Assembly (NCBI GenBank): GCA_029862205.1
Contig: JAOTXT010000010.1
Location: 1 to 64,000, forward strand
Direction of reading: 5' to 3'
Origin: Paracoccaceae bacterium
GTDB lineage: Bacteria; Pseudomonadota; Alphaproteobacteria; Rhodobacterales; Rhodobacteraceae
DNA: 64,000 nt
The notes under the pieces are model-generated. The model was not told the origin of the DNA. It saw only the letters and a list, made by a program, of their open reading frames with translations, and searched no databases. A program made the position numbers and the translations under genes. Shown piece by piece: positions 53,181 through 64,000 of the stretch (its first letter is position 1; each line of letters starts with the position of its first letter).

Positions 53181-54146
53181 CTATTGGGGTGGAATGCTAA
53201 CCCCTGCGCGCCGGATTTCCCAGTGCAAATCGACCCCGGTTTGCGATTTCACCCGGGCGCGCACGGTCTCGCCCAAGGTCTCGAGATCAGCGGCGGTGGC
53301 ATTGTCAAAATTGATTAAAAAATTGCAGTGCTTTTCGCTGACCCGGGCCCCGCCGACGGTCAGCCCGCGGCAACCGGCTTCGTCGATCAGCTTCCAGGCT
53401 TTTAGCTCGTCCGAGTCCCCCGGCTGGCCTGTCGAGGAGAAGCCCGCGGGGTTGCGGAAGGTCGAGCCGCTGGTGCGCTCGCGGATCGGCTGTGCCGCCT
53501 CGCGTTTGGCCAGAAGCGCCGCCATCCGGGCGCTAACCGCGGCCGGATCGTCAGGCTGGCCTGCGAGCATGGCGCCGGTGAAGATCACGCCCTCGGCGGC
53601 GTCCGCGTGGCGGTAAGAGAAGCCCATTTCGGCTGCCGGGATCGTCAAGCGCCTGCCTTTGCGGTCGACCGCATGGGCCTCGACGAGGACATCCTTGATC
53701 TCGGTGCCGTAGCAGCCGGCATTCATCGACAGGGCGCCGCCGATCGTGCCGGGCACCCCGCGCAGGAATTCAAGCCCGGCGATGCCGGCCACGGCGGCGG
53801 CCTCGGCGACCCTGGCATCCAGCGCGGCGGCGCCGGCCCTGACCGTCGTGCCATCGGTGTCGATCGCCGCGAAAGCGCGGCCGAGGCGGATCACGACCCC
53901 GGGGATGCCCCCGTCACGCACCAACAGGTTCGAGCCCACGCCGACCGCCATCACCGGCACGTCGTCGGGGCACAAGGCGAGGAATGCTGCCAGGTCCTCT
54001 TCGTCCGCAGGCTGGAACAGCACCTCCGCCGGGCCGCCGACCCGGAACCAGGTCAGGTCCGCCAGGACACGCATTGGCGTCAAGCGCCCGCGCACCTGCG
54101 GCAGGCGGGCGATCAATCCGTCGGCGGCGAAATCCCCGCCAGCCAT
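53181..54146 (-). CDS. murB: UDP-N-acetylenolpyruvoylglucosamine reductase
   Basis: 321 residues from ATG 54146, coupled to the permease stop by TGATG. FAD-binding PCMH domain: [20 protein letters not shown] and [20 protein letters not shown]. The type I catalytic region has [20 protein letters not shown], the proton-donor Ser in [14 protein letters not shown], and the C-terminal [19 protein letters not shown]. It reduces the enolpyruvyl group with NADPH to give UDP-MurNAc. The only oddity is the membrane-transport gene wedged between it and murC. Confidence 0.95.
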   Translation of the reverse strand: MAGGDFAADGLIARLPQVRGRLTPMRVLADLTWFRVGGPAEVLFQPADEEDLAAFLALCPDDVPVMAVGVGSNLLVRDGGIPGVVIRLGRAFAAIDTDGTTVRAGAAALDARVAEAAAVAGIAGLEFLRGVPGTIGGALSMNAGCYGTEIKDVLVEAHAVDRKGRRLTIPAAEMGFSYRHADAAEGVIFTGAMLAGQPDDPAAVSARMAALLAKREAAQPIRERTSGSTFRNPAGFSSTGQPGDSDELKAWKLIDEAGCRGLTVGGARVSEKHCNFLINFDNATAADLETLGETVRARVKSQTGVDLHWEIRRAGVSIPPQ

Positions 54147-55345
54147 CAGATCACCGTCCAAACAAAGGCGACCGCCGAGCCGATGGCGCCGAACCAGGGC
54201 AGCCAGGCCGGGGTGACGAAAGTGCCCTCCGGTGCCGGGCCCGCGCGTTTCAGCACGATCAGCGCGCCGTTGATCGAGACGAAGACCAGAAGCAGCACGG
54301 CCGAGGTCACCTCGGCCAGTGCCACCAGATCCGCGGTCAGGGCCAGCGCAAGCGTGACCCCGGTCGCCAGAACCGTCGCCAGGACAGGCGTCCGGAACCG
54401 CCGATGGGCATGGTGGAAGACCGAGAGCGGTTGCAGGAAGCGGCCCAATCCAAACAGCACCCGCGACGACATCACGATCTGCGCCAACACGCCGTTCAGC
54501 GCCGCCGCGACCGCGATCAGCGCCAGGAACGCGGCGCTACGCCCGGTCGCGGTTTCATATACAAGGGTCAGGGGCCGCCGGCTCGCCGCGAGCTGATCGA
54601 CCGACACGACGCGGGTCGCCGCCCAGCAGACCAGGATGTAGAGCACCGCCGTCACCGCCAGTGCGGCGAAAATGGCGAGCGGCACCGTGCGCTGCGGCTC
54701 GCGGGTCTCCTCGACCATGTTGACCATGTCCTCGAAGCCCAAGAAGGCGAAGAAGGCCAGGATCGCGCCGGTCGCGACGCCCAGCATGTTCAACTCGAAT
54801 GCTATTTCCGGCTGGACCGCGGCCTCGCCGGTCGCGCCAGCCCAGATGACGATGGCGAGCCCAACGACTTCGACCGTGGTCAGGACCGCCGCCAACAGAA
54901 GCGACTCGACGACCCCGATGATCGCCGCGGAACCCAGCCCCAGGCCGATACCGATAATCAGGACCGGCTCGGGCAGGTCGATCAGCCCGCGCAGATAGCC
55001 TGCCCCGCCCTGCAGGACGACCGCCGCGGAAACGACGCCCACGATCACCACCGCCAGGCCCGCCGCGGCTCCGGCGAGCGGCCAGCCGGTCGCCGTTCGC
55101 AGATAGGCGGCTTCACCCGCCGCCTCTGGGATTCGCCCTGATAGCTCGCCATAGGAAAACCCACTCGGCGCCGCGATCAGGGCCGCGACGATGAACGACA
55201 ACGGGGCCCATGTGCCCGCATGTCCCGCGACCGCGCCGACCAGGACGTAGATCCCGGCGCCGACCATGACGCCGACGCCGTAGAGGGTGAGCAAGCCGAA
55301 GCCGACACGGCGGCGCAATCCGGCTTCGACAGGTTTGGTGGCCAT
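54146..55345 (-). CDS. APC-superfamily amino acid permease inside the dcw cluster
   Basis: 399 residues from ATG 55345; the open frame upstream is murC antisense-phase noise. Twelve helices are apparent. The first has the APC unwound-helix motif [20 protein letters not shown], and helix 2/3 [20 protein letters not shown] with the family Glu. The later [20 protein letters not shown] and [17 protein letters not shown] are typical of amino-acid permeases. Substrate unknown. It begins 13 bases after murC and its stop overlaps the murB start, so it is cotranscribed. An amino-acid transporter here could supply D- or L-Ala, Glu or similar for wall synthesis, but that is inference. Confidence 0.85.
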   Translation of the reverse strand: MATKPVEAGLRRRVGFGLLTLYGVGVMVGAGIYVLVGAVAGHAGTWAPLSFIVAALIAAPSGFSYGELSGRIPEAAGEAAYLRTATGWPLAGAAAGLAVVIVGVVSAAVVLQGGAGYLRGLIDLPEPVLIIGIGLGLGSAAIIGVVESLLLAAVLTTVEVVGLAIVIWAGATGEAAVQPEIAFELNMLGVATGAILAFFAFLGFEDMVNMVEETREPQRTVPLAIFAALAVTAVLYILVCWAATRVVSVDQLAASRRPLTLVYETATGRSAAFLALIAVAAALNGVLAQIVMSSRVLFGLGRFLQPLSVFHHAHRRFRTPVLATVLATGVTLALALTADLVALAEVTSAVLLLVFVSINGALIVLKRAGPAPEGTFVTPAWLPWFGAIGSAVAFVWTVI

Positions 55346-55358
55346 GCGCGGCCTCCGT

Positions 55359-56768
<1,410 letters not shown>

Positions 56769-56802
56769 GTGTGTCTGCTCTCTGTTCTTTTGGGGCGGGG
56801 TA

Positions 56803-57912
56803 TCAGCCGGCGGGCGTTTTGCCAAGCGCCTCCACCAGATCGGCCAGGCGCTGGGTCGCGTCCGGGCGGCCCTGGGCCAGAGCGGCGGAGGCCATCCCGG
56901 CGGCGCGTTCGGGGTTCTCGAGGATCGCCTGAATCTCGGCGGCCAGCGCGCCCGGGTTCAGGTCGCGTTCGGGCATCATCACCGCGGCACCGGCCTCGAC
57001 CAGGCCGCGCGCATTGGCGGTCTGCTCGTCACGCTTGGCGATCGCGAGCGGGATCAGGATCGAAGGGCGCCCGACGACGGCGATGTCGGCGACCGACGAG
57101 GCGCCGGAGCGGGCGATCACCAGATCGGCGCGCGTCAGCCGCTGGGGCATGTCGTCGAAGAAGGGCAGGATTTCGGCTTTGACCCCGGCTTCGTCGTAGA
57201 CCACCGAGGCGGCGTCGTGGTCGGTCGGGCGGGCCTGATGGGCGACCGTCAGGCGCGCGCGCAGTGCCTCGGGCAGGAGCGCGACGGCGGCGGGTGCGAC
57301 CCGCGACAGGATGCTGGCCCCCTGGCTGCCGCCGAAAATCAAAAGGTTCGGCGCCTCGCCCTCGGGCGGGTATGGCGCCCCGACCACCTCAAGGATCGAG
57401 GCGCGCACCGGATTGCCCGTATGGACCGCCTCCGCACCGGACGGCAGCTCGGTCGGCCATATGCCGCAAGCGACCCGGTCGACCCGGCGCGCGAAGAGCT
57501 CGTTGACCCGGCCCAAGACCCCGTTCGCCTCGTGTATCAGGCGTGGCCGGCGCAAGATCCACGCGGCGGTCATCGCCGGAAAAGCGGGATAGCCGCCGAA
57601 CCCGGCGACGCAGGCCGGGCGTTCTCGCGCCATGCGCAGCACCGCGGTGACGGCCCCGGCCAGGATTTGGAATGGTGCCGCCAGCCGCGACAGCCCGCCG
57701 CGCGCGAACGTGCCGGCGCTAACCACCTGACGCTCGACTTCATCGGGAAAGGCGCCCGCATAGTGCGCGCCGCGCTCGTCGGTCGAGAGGCGCACCCGCC
57801 AGCCGCGTTTCAGCATCTCCTCGGCCAGCGCCTGGGCTGGGAACATATGCCCGCCGGTTCCCCCTGCCGCGATGACCAGCAGGGGTTTGCTCACCCCAAT
57901 TCTCGCGTTCAA
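56803..57912 (-). CDS. murG: Lipid II synthase, N-acetylglucosaminyl transferase MurG
   Basis: 369 residues from ATG 57912 (a GTG at 57894 gives [15 protein letters not shown] closer to the usual start). The Gly-loop [19 protein letters not shown] and the second loop [18 protein letters not shown] are in place, as is the UDP-GlcNAc region [20 protein letters not shown]. It transfers GlcNAc to lipid I at the inner face of the membrane. Starts in the ftsW stop (ATGA, 57909-57912). Confidence 0.95.
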   Translation of the reverse strand: MNARIGVSKPLLVIAAGGTGGHMFPAQALAEEMLKRGWRVRLSTDERGAHYAGAFPDEVERQVVSAGTFARGGLSRLAAPFQILAGAVTAVLRMARERPACVAGFGGYPAFPAMTAAWILRRPRLIHEANGVLGRVNELFARRVDRVACGIWPTELPSGAEAVHTGNPVRASILEVVGAPYPPEGEAPNLLIFGGSQGASILSRVAPAAVALLPEALRARLTVAHQARPTDHDAASVVYDEAGVKAEILPFFDDMPQRLTRADLVIARSGASSVADIAVVGRPSILIPLAIAKRDEQTANARGLVEAGAAVMMPERDLNPGALAAEIQAILENPERAAGMASAALAQGRPDATQRLADLVEALGKTPAG

Positions 57913-59102
57913 CCTGCGCTCCGGAACGCCGCGGCATCATCGGCCCGCCTGTCGCGGGTCAGCGCCAGCAGCATTCCCAGGGTGATCGCGGCCGCCAGCA
58001 TCGACGAGCCGCCATACGAGATGAAGGGCAGCGTCATGCCCTTGGCCGGCAATAGCCTGATCGCCACCGCCATGTTGACGAAGGCCTGCAAGCCAAAGAG
58101 CACCGCCAGCCCGGTCCCTGCCAGGCGGATGAACGTGTTGCGCTCGTCGAGCAAACGCACGAGGGCGCGCAGTGTGATGAAGAGATAAAGCGCGATGATC
58201 AACAGCGTCAGGATCAGCCCGAACTCCTCGGCCGCGACCGCGATGATGAAATCCGTATGGGCGTCCGGCAGGGTCCATTTGACCGAGCCTTGCGCGGCAC
58301 CGACGCCGAAAAGCCCGCCCTCGCGGATCGCGGTCTGGGCATAGGCGAGCTGGGTGTTGGGATCGACCTCGGCCGCCAGATAACCGTCGATGCGGCCGGC
58401 GAAATGGACGGACTTCGTGTAGGCGAAGGCCCCCGCGCCGCCGATCAGCACGCCAAGCCCCAGCAGGGCCAGGATCGGCGCGCCGGAGACGAAGATCATG
58501 GTCGACCAAACCGCCAATACCAGTACCGCCTGGCCAAAATCGGGTTGCAGGGCCAGCATAGCGGCGATCGCGACCGCCACGACGCCCGAGATCGTCCGCC
58601 CTGGCGGTCCGAACCGCTGATAGGAGCCCGATATGATCCAGGCCGCGGCCAGAACGAAGGCGGGTTTCAGGAATTCCGAGGGTTGCAGGCTGAAGAAGCC
58701 CAGCGAATACCAGCGCGTGGCACCCTTGCCGAAATCGGTGCCCAGCCACGGCAGCAGCGCGGTGGCCAACAGGGCGCCCGCGAAGATCATCACGCCCAGC
58801 CGCCGCACGCGCCTGAGCGAAGACATCGAGATCGTCGCGATCGCGCCGAGCGCCAAAAACACAAAGATCACATGCCGGACCACGTAGTGATAGGTCCAAA
58901 GGTCGTTCTTGTAGGCCAGCGGCGGTGAGGCCGCGAGGCCCAAGACCAGGCCCAACCCGATCAGCGCCAGCACGGCGCCCAGGGACCAGCGGTCGACGGA
59001 ATGCCACCAATCGCCGACGATCGAGCTTTCGGCCGGGCCGAACTCCGAACCCCGGAAGGTCGGGCCCCCGACGTTCGGGCCACGCAAAGTCAGATCGGTC
59101 AT
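57909..59102 (-). CDS. ftsW: Septal peptidoglycan polymerase FtsW
   Basis: 397 residues from ATG 59102, which overlaps the murD stop; the longer frame to 59699 is noise. A Gly/Pro-rich cytoplasmic start of about 40 residues precedes ten helices. SEDS features: LQPSEFLKPAFVLAAAWIIS, LQPDFGQAVLVLAVW and ISYGGSSMLAAAITLGMLL. With FtsI it polymerises lipid II at the septum. Confidence 0.94.
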   Translation of the reverse strand: MTDLTLRGPNVGGPTFRGSEFGPAESSIVGDWWHSVDRWSLGAVLALIGLGLVLGLAASPPLAYKNDLWTYHYVVRHVIFVFLALGAIATISMSSLRRVRRLGVMIFAGALLATALLPWLGTDFGKGATRWYSLGFFSLQPSEFLKPAFVLAAAWIISGSYQRFGPPGRTISGVVAVAIAAMLALQPDFGQAVLVLAVWSTMIFVSGAPILALLGLGVLIGGAGAFAYTKSVHFAGRIDGYLAAEVDPNTQLAYAQTAIREGGLFGVGAAQGSVKWTLPDAHTDFIIAVAAEEFGLILTLLIIALYLFITLRALVRLLDERNTFIRLAGTGLAVLFGLQAFVNMAVAIRLLPAKGMTLPFISYGGSSMLAAAITLGMLLALTRDRRADDAAAFRSAG

Positions 59103-60529
59103 GGGATGGCCTCCTTTTCGGCCGCGGCCTCGAGATAGGGCGTGACGAGGGTGCGAAACGCATCGCCGCGGGCCTCGAAACTGGTGAACTGATCCCAGCT
59201 CGCGCAGGCGGGCGACAGCAGGATCACGTCGCCGGGCTTTGCATCCGCCCAGGCGGCGGCGATGGCCTTGTCCAGTGTTCCGCAAGACTTGCTGGGCGTT
59301 TTGTCCAAGGCCCCGGCGAAGGCGGGCGCGGCCTCGCCAATCAGATAGGCGCAGGCGATCCGGTCGAAGAGCGGGGCCAGCGGCGCGATGCCCCCCTCCT
59401 TTGCCTGCCCCCCGGCGATCCAGCGGATGTTCTGGTAGGCCAGCAGCGCCTTCTCGGCGGCATCGGCGTTGGTCGCCTTGGAATCGTTGACGAAGGTCAC
59501 CCCATGCGCCTCGCCGATCCGCTCCATCCGGTGGGCGAGGCCCGGGAACGAGATCAGCCCGCCCTCGATCTGGCGCGGGCCCAGGCGCAAGGCCCGGCAG
59601 GCGGCGTATGCGGCGCAAGCGTTTTGATGGTTGTGGGCGCCCACGAGGCCGAGGGCCGGGCGCAGGTCGATGGCGGCGGCCTGCTTGCCGCCGCGCCATT
59701 CGGCCAGATGGCCCTTGTGCATGAAGACCGACCAGCCCTCGCCCTTGAGGCGCCGGGTGACCGAGATCTGGATCGGGCCGTCGAGGCGTTCGGCCAGGTA
59801 GCGGCCCTCCTGCTCGTCGACACCGATCACCGAGCGTTCCGGCGCGCCGATCTCGAAGAGCCGCCGCTTGGCGGCGAAATAACCGCCGATCCCGCCGTGC
59901 CGGTCCAGGTGGTCGGGCGAGAGGTTCAGGAAGACGGCCACGTCCGGGGCCAGCATCCGGGCCAGTTCGATCTGATAGGAGGACATTTCGATGACGGTGG
60001 TCTCGCCGGGACTGGGCGGATCCAGGTCGAGGACGCCACGGCCGATATTGCCACCCATCTGGGTGGGGCGTCCGGCCTCTTTGAGAATATGATGGATCAG
60101 CGCGGTGGTGGTCGACTTGCCGTTCGATCCGGTGACGGCGACGACCTTGGGCGCCGGGCCGTCCCCATCCATAGTCTCGGCGAAGTCCTCCGGATCGGCG
60201 TCCATCAGCGCCTGGAAGAAAAGCCCGATATCGTTGTCGAGCGGCACGCCCTGGGTCTGCGCCTGGGCGACCGCCCGGTTCGGCTCGGGATAGAGATGCG
60301 GCACGCCCGGAGAGACAATTAGCCGGGTGATCGAGGCAGCCTCGCGCTCGCGTCCCAGATCGGCGATTTCGAAGCCCTCGGCCTCGGCCGCCGCGCGAGG
60401 CGCCTCGTTGTCGTCCCAGCAGACAGGCCCGGCCCCGCCCGCCTTCAGCGCCCGCGCCGCCGAGAGCCCCGTGCGCGAGAGCCCCAGCACCCCGACCCGC
60501 TGACCGGCATATGCGCGGATGGGGATCAC
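59099..60529 (-). CDS. murD: UDP-N-acetylmuramoyl-L-alanine--D-glutamate ligase
   Basis: 476 residues. [20 protein letters not shown] begins it; the P-loop is [20 protein letters not shown], followed by [20 protein letters not shown] and the C-terminal [20 protein letters not shown]. It adds D-Glu to UDP-MurNAc-L-Ala. Overlaps mraY by ATGA (60526-60529). Confidence 0.95.
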   Translation of the reverse strand: MIPIRAYAGQRVGVLGLSRTGLSAARALKAGGAGPVCWDDNEAPRAAAEAEGFEIADLGREREAASITRLIVSPGVPHLYPEPNRAVAQAQTQGVPLDNDIGLFFQALMDADPEDFAETMDGDGPAPKVVAVTGSNGKSTTTALIHHILKEAGRPTQMGGNIGRGVLDLDPPSPGETTVIEMSSYQIELARMLAPDVAVFLNLSPDHLDRHGGIGGYFAAKRRLFEIGAPERSVIGVDEQEGRYLAERLDGPIQISVTRRLKGEGWSVFMHKGHLAEWRGGKQAAAIDLRPALGLVGAHNHQNACAAYAACRALRLGPRQIEGGLISFPGLAHRMERIGEAHGVTFVNDSKATNADAAEKALLAYQNIRWIAGGQAKEGGIAPLAPLFDRIACAYLIGEAAPAFAGALDKTPSKSCGTLDKAIAAAWADAKPGDVILLSPACASWDQFTSFEARGDAFRTLVTPYLEAAAEKEAIP

Positions 60530-61614
60530 CTCAGCTTCAGCGTCGCCAGCCCGACCAGGGCCAGGATCACGGCGATGATCCAGAAGCGGATCACGATGGT
60601 GGGCTCCTGCCAGCCCTTCTGCTCGAAATGGTGGTGGATCGGGGCCATGCGGAAGACCCGCTTGCCGGTCAGCTTGAAGCTGACGACCTGGACGATCACG
60701 CTAACCACTTCCAAGACGAAAAGCCCACCGATAATGGCCCAGACGATCTCGTGCTTGGCCGCCACCGCGATGGCGCCGAGCGCGCCGCCCAAGGCCAGCG
60801 AGCCGGTGTCGCCCATGAAGACCATCGCGGGCGGCGCGTTATACCAGAGAAACCCGAGCCCCGCCCCGATCAGCGCCGAGCAGAAGATCGCGATCTCGCC
60901 AGTGCCGGGCACGTAGTGGAGTTGAAGATACTCGGTGAAATCCGTGCGCCCCACCACATAGGCGATCATGCCCAACGAGCCCGCGGCAATCATCACCGGC
61001 ATGATGGCCAACCCGTCGAGCCCATCGGTCAGATTCACCGCGTTGGCTGATCCCGCGATCACCATCATTGCGAATGGCGCATAGAAAACTCCGGCTTGTA
61101 TCACCGATTCCTTAAGCAGCGGCAGGGCGATCGTGTTCCGCAGGTCCTCGGGTTGAATCGCGGTCGCCCAGATTGCGGCAACGAGCGCGATCAGGAAGCC
61201 TAAGCCAAGGCGTAGCTTGCCCGGCACGCCCTTGACCGAGAAATGACGCACCTTCAGGAAATCGTCAGCGAACCCGATGGCGCCGAAGCCAAAGGTGACC
61301 ATCGCTACGATCCAAATGAAACCGTTATCGAGCCGCGCCCAGAGCAGCGTCGAGATCAGAAGCGCGCTCAGGATCATCACGCCGCCCATGGTGGGGGTGC
61401 CCGCCTTCTCGATTATGTGCCGCTCGGGCCCGTCGTCGCGGATCGGCTGGCCCTTCTTCTGTATCCTGCGCAGCCAGTTGATGATCGGGCGCCCGAAGGT
61501 AAACGCGAACAGCAATGACGTCATGAACGCCCCACCCGCCCGGAAGGTGATGTAGCGGAACAGATTGAAGACGTCGCCGCCATCGCTAAGGGGGGTGAAG
61601 AGGTGGTAGAACAT
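60526..61614 (-). CDS. mraY: Phospho-N-acetylmuramoyl-pentapeptide transferase
   Basis: 362 residues from ATG 61614; the longer frame to 61947 is out of family. Ten helices. [20 protein letters not shown], the DDF motif in [35 protein letters not shown] and the [19 protein letters not shown] tail are the catalytic and family marks. It makes lipid I from the UDP-MurNAc-pentapeptide and undecaprenyl phosphate. Confidence 0.95.
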   Translation of the reverse strand: MFYHLFTPLSDGGDVFNLFRYITFRAGGAFMTSLLFAFTFGRPIINWLRRIQKKGQPIRDDGPERHIIEKAGTPTMGGVMILSALLISTLLWARLDNGFIWIVAMVTFGFGAIGFADDFLKVRHFSVKGVPGKLRLGLGFLIALVAAIWATAIQPEDLRNTIALPLLKESVIQAGVFYAPFAMMVIAGSANAVNLTDGLDGLAIMPVMIAAGSLGMIAYVVGRTDFTEYLQLHYVPGTGEIAIFCSALIGAGLGFLWYNAPPAMVFMGDTGSLALGGALGAIAVAAKHEIVWAIIGGLFVLEVVSVIVQVVSFKLTGKRVFRMAPIHHHFEQKGWQEPTIVIRFWIIAVILALVGLATLKLR

Positions 61615-61621
61615 GCGCTGC

Positions 61622-63070
61622 TCACTCCTCGACGCGCAAATGCGCGTCATGCGCCTCGCCCAGCGCCTTGATCGCGTCGACGACGCGGCGCATGGCCATT
61701 CCGAGCGAGCCCTTGACCATACAGACATCGCCCGCGTCAACCATCCGCCGTGCGCGCTGGGCCAATTTGCCGCTGTCCTCGAACCATTCGCCGCGCTTTT
61801 CAGTGGGCAGCGCCGAATGAAGCGCGCGCATTGATGGGCCGGTGAGATGGATTTGATCGATCCGGTCCAAGTCGTCGAGTTCGGCCAGCGCGGCATGGAG
61901 CTGATCGGCCGTGGGGCCGAGTTCCAGCATGTCGCCGAGGAAGGCAATCCGGCGCCCCTGGGCGATGCGTCCGATCCCGTCGCGCACCGGCGCGGCGGCC
62001 AGGGCGGTCAGGGCAGCGCGCATCGAGGCAGGATTGGCGTTGTAGCTGTCGTCGATAAGCGTGACTTCGCCATCGATCCCGGCCGGGCCGAGATCGATCC
62101 GCCAGTGCCGGCCGCGCCCTTCGGGCGGGACCCATTGCGCCATCGCCAGGCCAGCCCGCGCCAGGTCGCCGCCCGCAGCCTTGACACAGCCGAGCGCGGC
62201 CACGGCATTGAGCGCGAAATGCGCGCCGGGCGCGCCCAGCTTGAAGGTCATCGGCTGCCCGTCGATCGACGCCTTAACGACCGTCGCCGAGTCGCCAATG
62301 CAGGCACGCTCGAGCATCAGGTCCGAATCTGCCGTGCCGAAAGACACGATGGCCGCGTCTCCCGCCTGCGAGGCGAGACGCTGGAAATGAGGGTTGTCCC
62401 GGTTCAGCACCGCGACGCCGCCAGGTTCGAGACCCGCAAAAACCTCGGCCTTGGCGTCGGCGATTGCTTCGACCGAAGGGAATTGGGCCAGATGCACCGC
62501 CTCGACCGCGGTGATCAGCGCCACATGGGGCCGCGCGAGAAGCGAAAGCGGTTTGATCTCGCCCGCGTGGTTCATCCCCATCTCGATCACCGCGAACTGG
62601 GTGTCGGCGGGCATCCGGGCCAAGGTCAGCGGCACGCCCCAATGGTTGTTGTAGCTTTTCTCCGCCGCGTGGACCCTGGCCTGTCCGGCGAGCATTGCGC
62701 GCAACATGTCCTTGGTCGAGGTCTTGCCGACCGATCCGGTGACCGCGATGACCTTGGCCCGCGTGCGTGCCCGGGCCGACGCGCCCAAAGCGCGCAGCGC
62801 GTCCAGGGTATCGCGCACGATCAAGAGCGGAGCGTCTTCGGCCACACCCTGGGGCACGCGCGCAACCAAAGCGGCGCCTGCGCCTGCTTGGAGGGCCTTG
62901 GCGACAAAATCGTGGCCATCGCGGTTTTCGCCCGCGAGCGCCACGAAAAGCTCACCGCGCTGGATGGTGCGCGTGTCGATCGAGACGCCGGTGACGCCCT
63001 GCCACTCGCCCCGGATCTCGCCCGAGGTCGCCGCGGCGGCCTCTTCTGCGGACCAGAGATGTCCGCTCAC
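61622..63070 (-). CDS. murF: UDP-N-acetylmuramoyl-tripeptide--D-alanyl-D-alanine ligase
   Basis: 482 residues. [18 protein letters not shown] is the P-loop; [20 protein letters not shown] and [20 protein letters not shown] are typical, as is [20 protein letters not shown]. It adds the D-Ala-D-Ala made by Ddl. Overlaps the murE stop by ATGA-type contact (63067-63070). Confidence 0.95.
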   Translation of the reverse strand: MSGHLWSAEEAAAATSGEIRGEWQGVTGVSIDTRTIQRGELFVALAGENRDGHDFVAKALQAGAGAALVARVPQGVAEDAPLLIVRDTLDALRALGASARARTRAKVIAVTGSVGKTSTKDMLRAMLAGQARVHAAEKSYNNHWGVPLTLARMPADTQFAVIEMGMNHAGEIKPLSLLARPHVALITAVEAVHLAQFPSVEAIADAKAEVFAGLEPGGVAVLNRDNPHFQRLASQAGDAAIVSFGTADSDLMLERACIGDSATVVKASIDGQPMTFKLGAPGAHFALNAVAALGCVKAAGGDLARAGLAMAQWVPPEGRGRHWRIDLGPAGIDGEVTLIDDSYNANPASMRAALTALAAAPVRDGIGRIAQGRRIAFLGDMLELGPTADQLHAALAELDDLDRIDQIHLTGPSMRALHSALPTEKRGEWFEDSGKLAQRARRMVDAGDVCMVKGSLGMAMRRVVDAIKALGEAHDAHLRVEE

Positions 63071-64000
63071 CGGCCCGCCCCCGAGACTTCCTGCAGCTCC
63101 TCCAGCGCGCCCACGGACGAGCGCGCCTGGGTGGCGTCATCGAAGGGCAGCATCTCGCCCTTCACCTCCTGGCCCTGTTCATGGCCTTTCCCCGCGATCA
63201 GCAGGCAATCGCCAGGTTCCTTCAGCGCGTCGACCCCGGCCAGGATCGCGGCGGCCCGATCGCCGATCTCGTAGGCCTCGGGACAGCCGGTAATCACCGC
63301 CTGACGGATCGCGGCCGGATCCTCACCGCGGGGATTATCGTCAGTGACCATCGCCACATCCGCCCGTGACGCGACCGCCTGGCCCATCATCGGGCGCTTG
63401 CCTGGGTCCCGGTCGCCGCCGGCGCCGAACACCACGACCAACTGCCCCAGGCAATGGGGCCGCAGCGCATCGATCGCGGTGGCGAGCGCGTCGGGCGTGT
63501 GCGCATAGTCCACATAGACTGCCGCGCCGTTTCCGCGGCGCGCCACTAACTCCATTCGTCCCCGCACGCCTTTGAGCGTGGGCATCGCATCGAATACCGT
63601 CTTCTCGGCCACGCCCGTCGCCAAGGCCAGACCCGCCGCCAGGGCCGCGTTCTGTGCCTGGAAACTGCCGACCAGATCCAGCGACTCCGTCCGTTGCCGC
63701 CCTTCCCAGGAGAATTGCACGACCTGGCCTTTCGCGGTGTAGCGCATCACCGAGATGGTCAGATCGGCCCCGATGCCGTGCCCGACCGAGATCACCTTGG
63801 CGCCGGCCGCCAGCGCGCTGTCCCGGGCGTGCGCGAAGACCGGATCGTCGGCGTTCAGCACCGCCGTCGCGCCCTCGGGCAAAAGCGCGCCGAATAGGCG
63901 CAGTTTGGCCGCCACATATTCCTCGTGGCTGGCGTGATAGTCCATATGGTCGCGGCTGATATTGGTCAGCGCCGCGGCGGCCAGCCGGACGCCGTCCAGC
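63067..64000 (-). CDS. murE: UDP-N-acetylmuramoyl-L-alanyl-D-glutamate--2,6-diaminopimelate ligase, C-terminal part (cut by window edge)
   Basis: The frame is open to the right edge, so the 5' end is outside; 310 residues are seen. DNPRGEDP is the motif that recognises meso-diaminopimelate, in VTDDNPRGEDPAAIRQAVIT. RDHMDYHASHEEYVAAKLRL and VYVDYAHTPDALATAIDALR are typical. It adds meso-DAP to the nucleotide precursor. First visible gene of the minus-strand wall operon. Confidence 0.94.
   Translation of the reverse strand, partial: LDGVRLAAAALTNISRDHMDYHASHEEYVAAKLRLFGALLPEGATAVLNADDPVFAHARDSALAAGAKVISVGHGIGADLTISVMRYTAKGQVVQFSWEGRQRTESLDLVGSFQAQNAALAAGLALATGVAEKTVFDAMPTLKGVRGRMELVARRGNGAAVYVDYAHTPDALATAIDALRPHCLGQLVVVFGAGGDRDPGKRPMMGQAVASRADVAMVTDDNPRGEDPAAIRQAVITGCPEAYEIGDRAAAILAGVDALKEPGDCLLIAGKGHEQGQEVKGEMLPFDDATQARSSVGALEELQEVSGAGR

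Overview
The window is a high-GC chromosomal segment from an alphaproteobacterium, most likely of the order Rhodobacterales (Rhodobacteraceae sensu lato). The evidence is the SPOR lipoprotein/dacA/tmk/holB/tatD block, the alphaproteobacterial order of the division and cell-wall (dcw) cluster with bamD and recN behind ftsZ, a fused indolepyruvate ferredoxin oxidoreductase, a class II DAHP synthase, and an orphan Flp-type pilin with the TIDW motif. No rRNA, CRISPR array, integrase or complete insertion sequence was seen. Two tRNA genes are present: Ser-UGA and Pro-UGG.

Layout. (1) 1-7486: the 3' part of a large DUF11-type repetitive surface protein, convergent with a four-gene operon. The operon encodes a PqqD-like/M50 protease/adaptor fusion, a SapC-family protein, a soluble periplasmic adaptor and a GAF-like/HlyD adaptor. 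It looks like an export and processing system for the repetitive protein, without an ABC ATPase in view, and is the least understood part of the window. (2) 8213-11413: a zinc-uptake operon (ZrgA-like protein, ABC ATPase, FtsX-like permease, DUF3299 protein) with a near-perfect Zur operator in front. (3) 11414-13686: a gene-poor stretch with one small pilin, a broken small gene and several copies of a dispersed intergenic repeat, ending at tRNA-Ser. (4) 13897-20568: a housekeeping block (SPOR lipoprotein, dacA, tmk, holB, tatD, a PhnP-like hydrolase and an AEC transporter). (5) 20701-42701: mixed metabolism and regulation, including a TauD dioxygenase, indolepyruvate oxidoreductase, SDR with a divergent HxlR regulator, LysR, MsrP, SerB, class II DAHP synthase, GlxA-type regulator, thioesterases, cold-shock protein, aminopeptidase P, a ClC channel and an FAD-linked dehydrogenase. 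(6) 42702-45095: an AT-richer insertion with a class III nucleotide cyclase-like gene followed by a four-helix PsiE-like membrane protein, flanked by the same dispersed repeats found in region 3. (7) 45096-64000, all on the minus strand: recN, bamD, ftsZ, ftsA, ftsQ, ddl, murB, an amino-acid permease, murC, murG, ftsW, murD, mraY, murF and murE (cut by the window edge).

How the genes work together. The right third makes and organises the peptidoglycan septum: murE to murG build lipid II, ftsW/Q/A/Z assemble the divisome, and dacA and the SPOR protein in region 4 trim and bind septal wall. In the dcw cluster two things stand out: lpxC is absent from its usual place between ftsZ and bamD, and an APC permease is coupled by a TGATG junction to murB. 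The cyclase/PsiE pair and the M50/SapC export cluster are the best candidates for undescribed systems.
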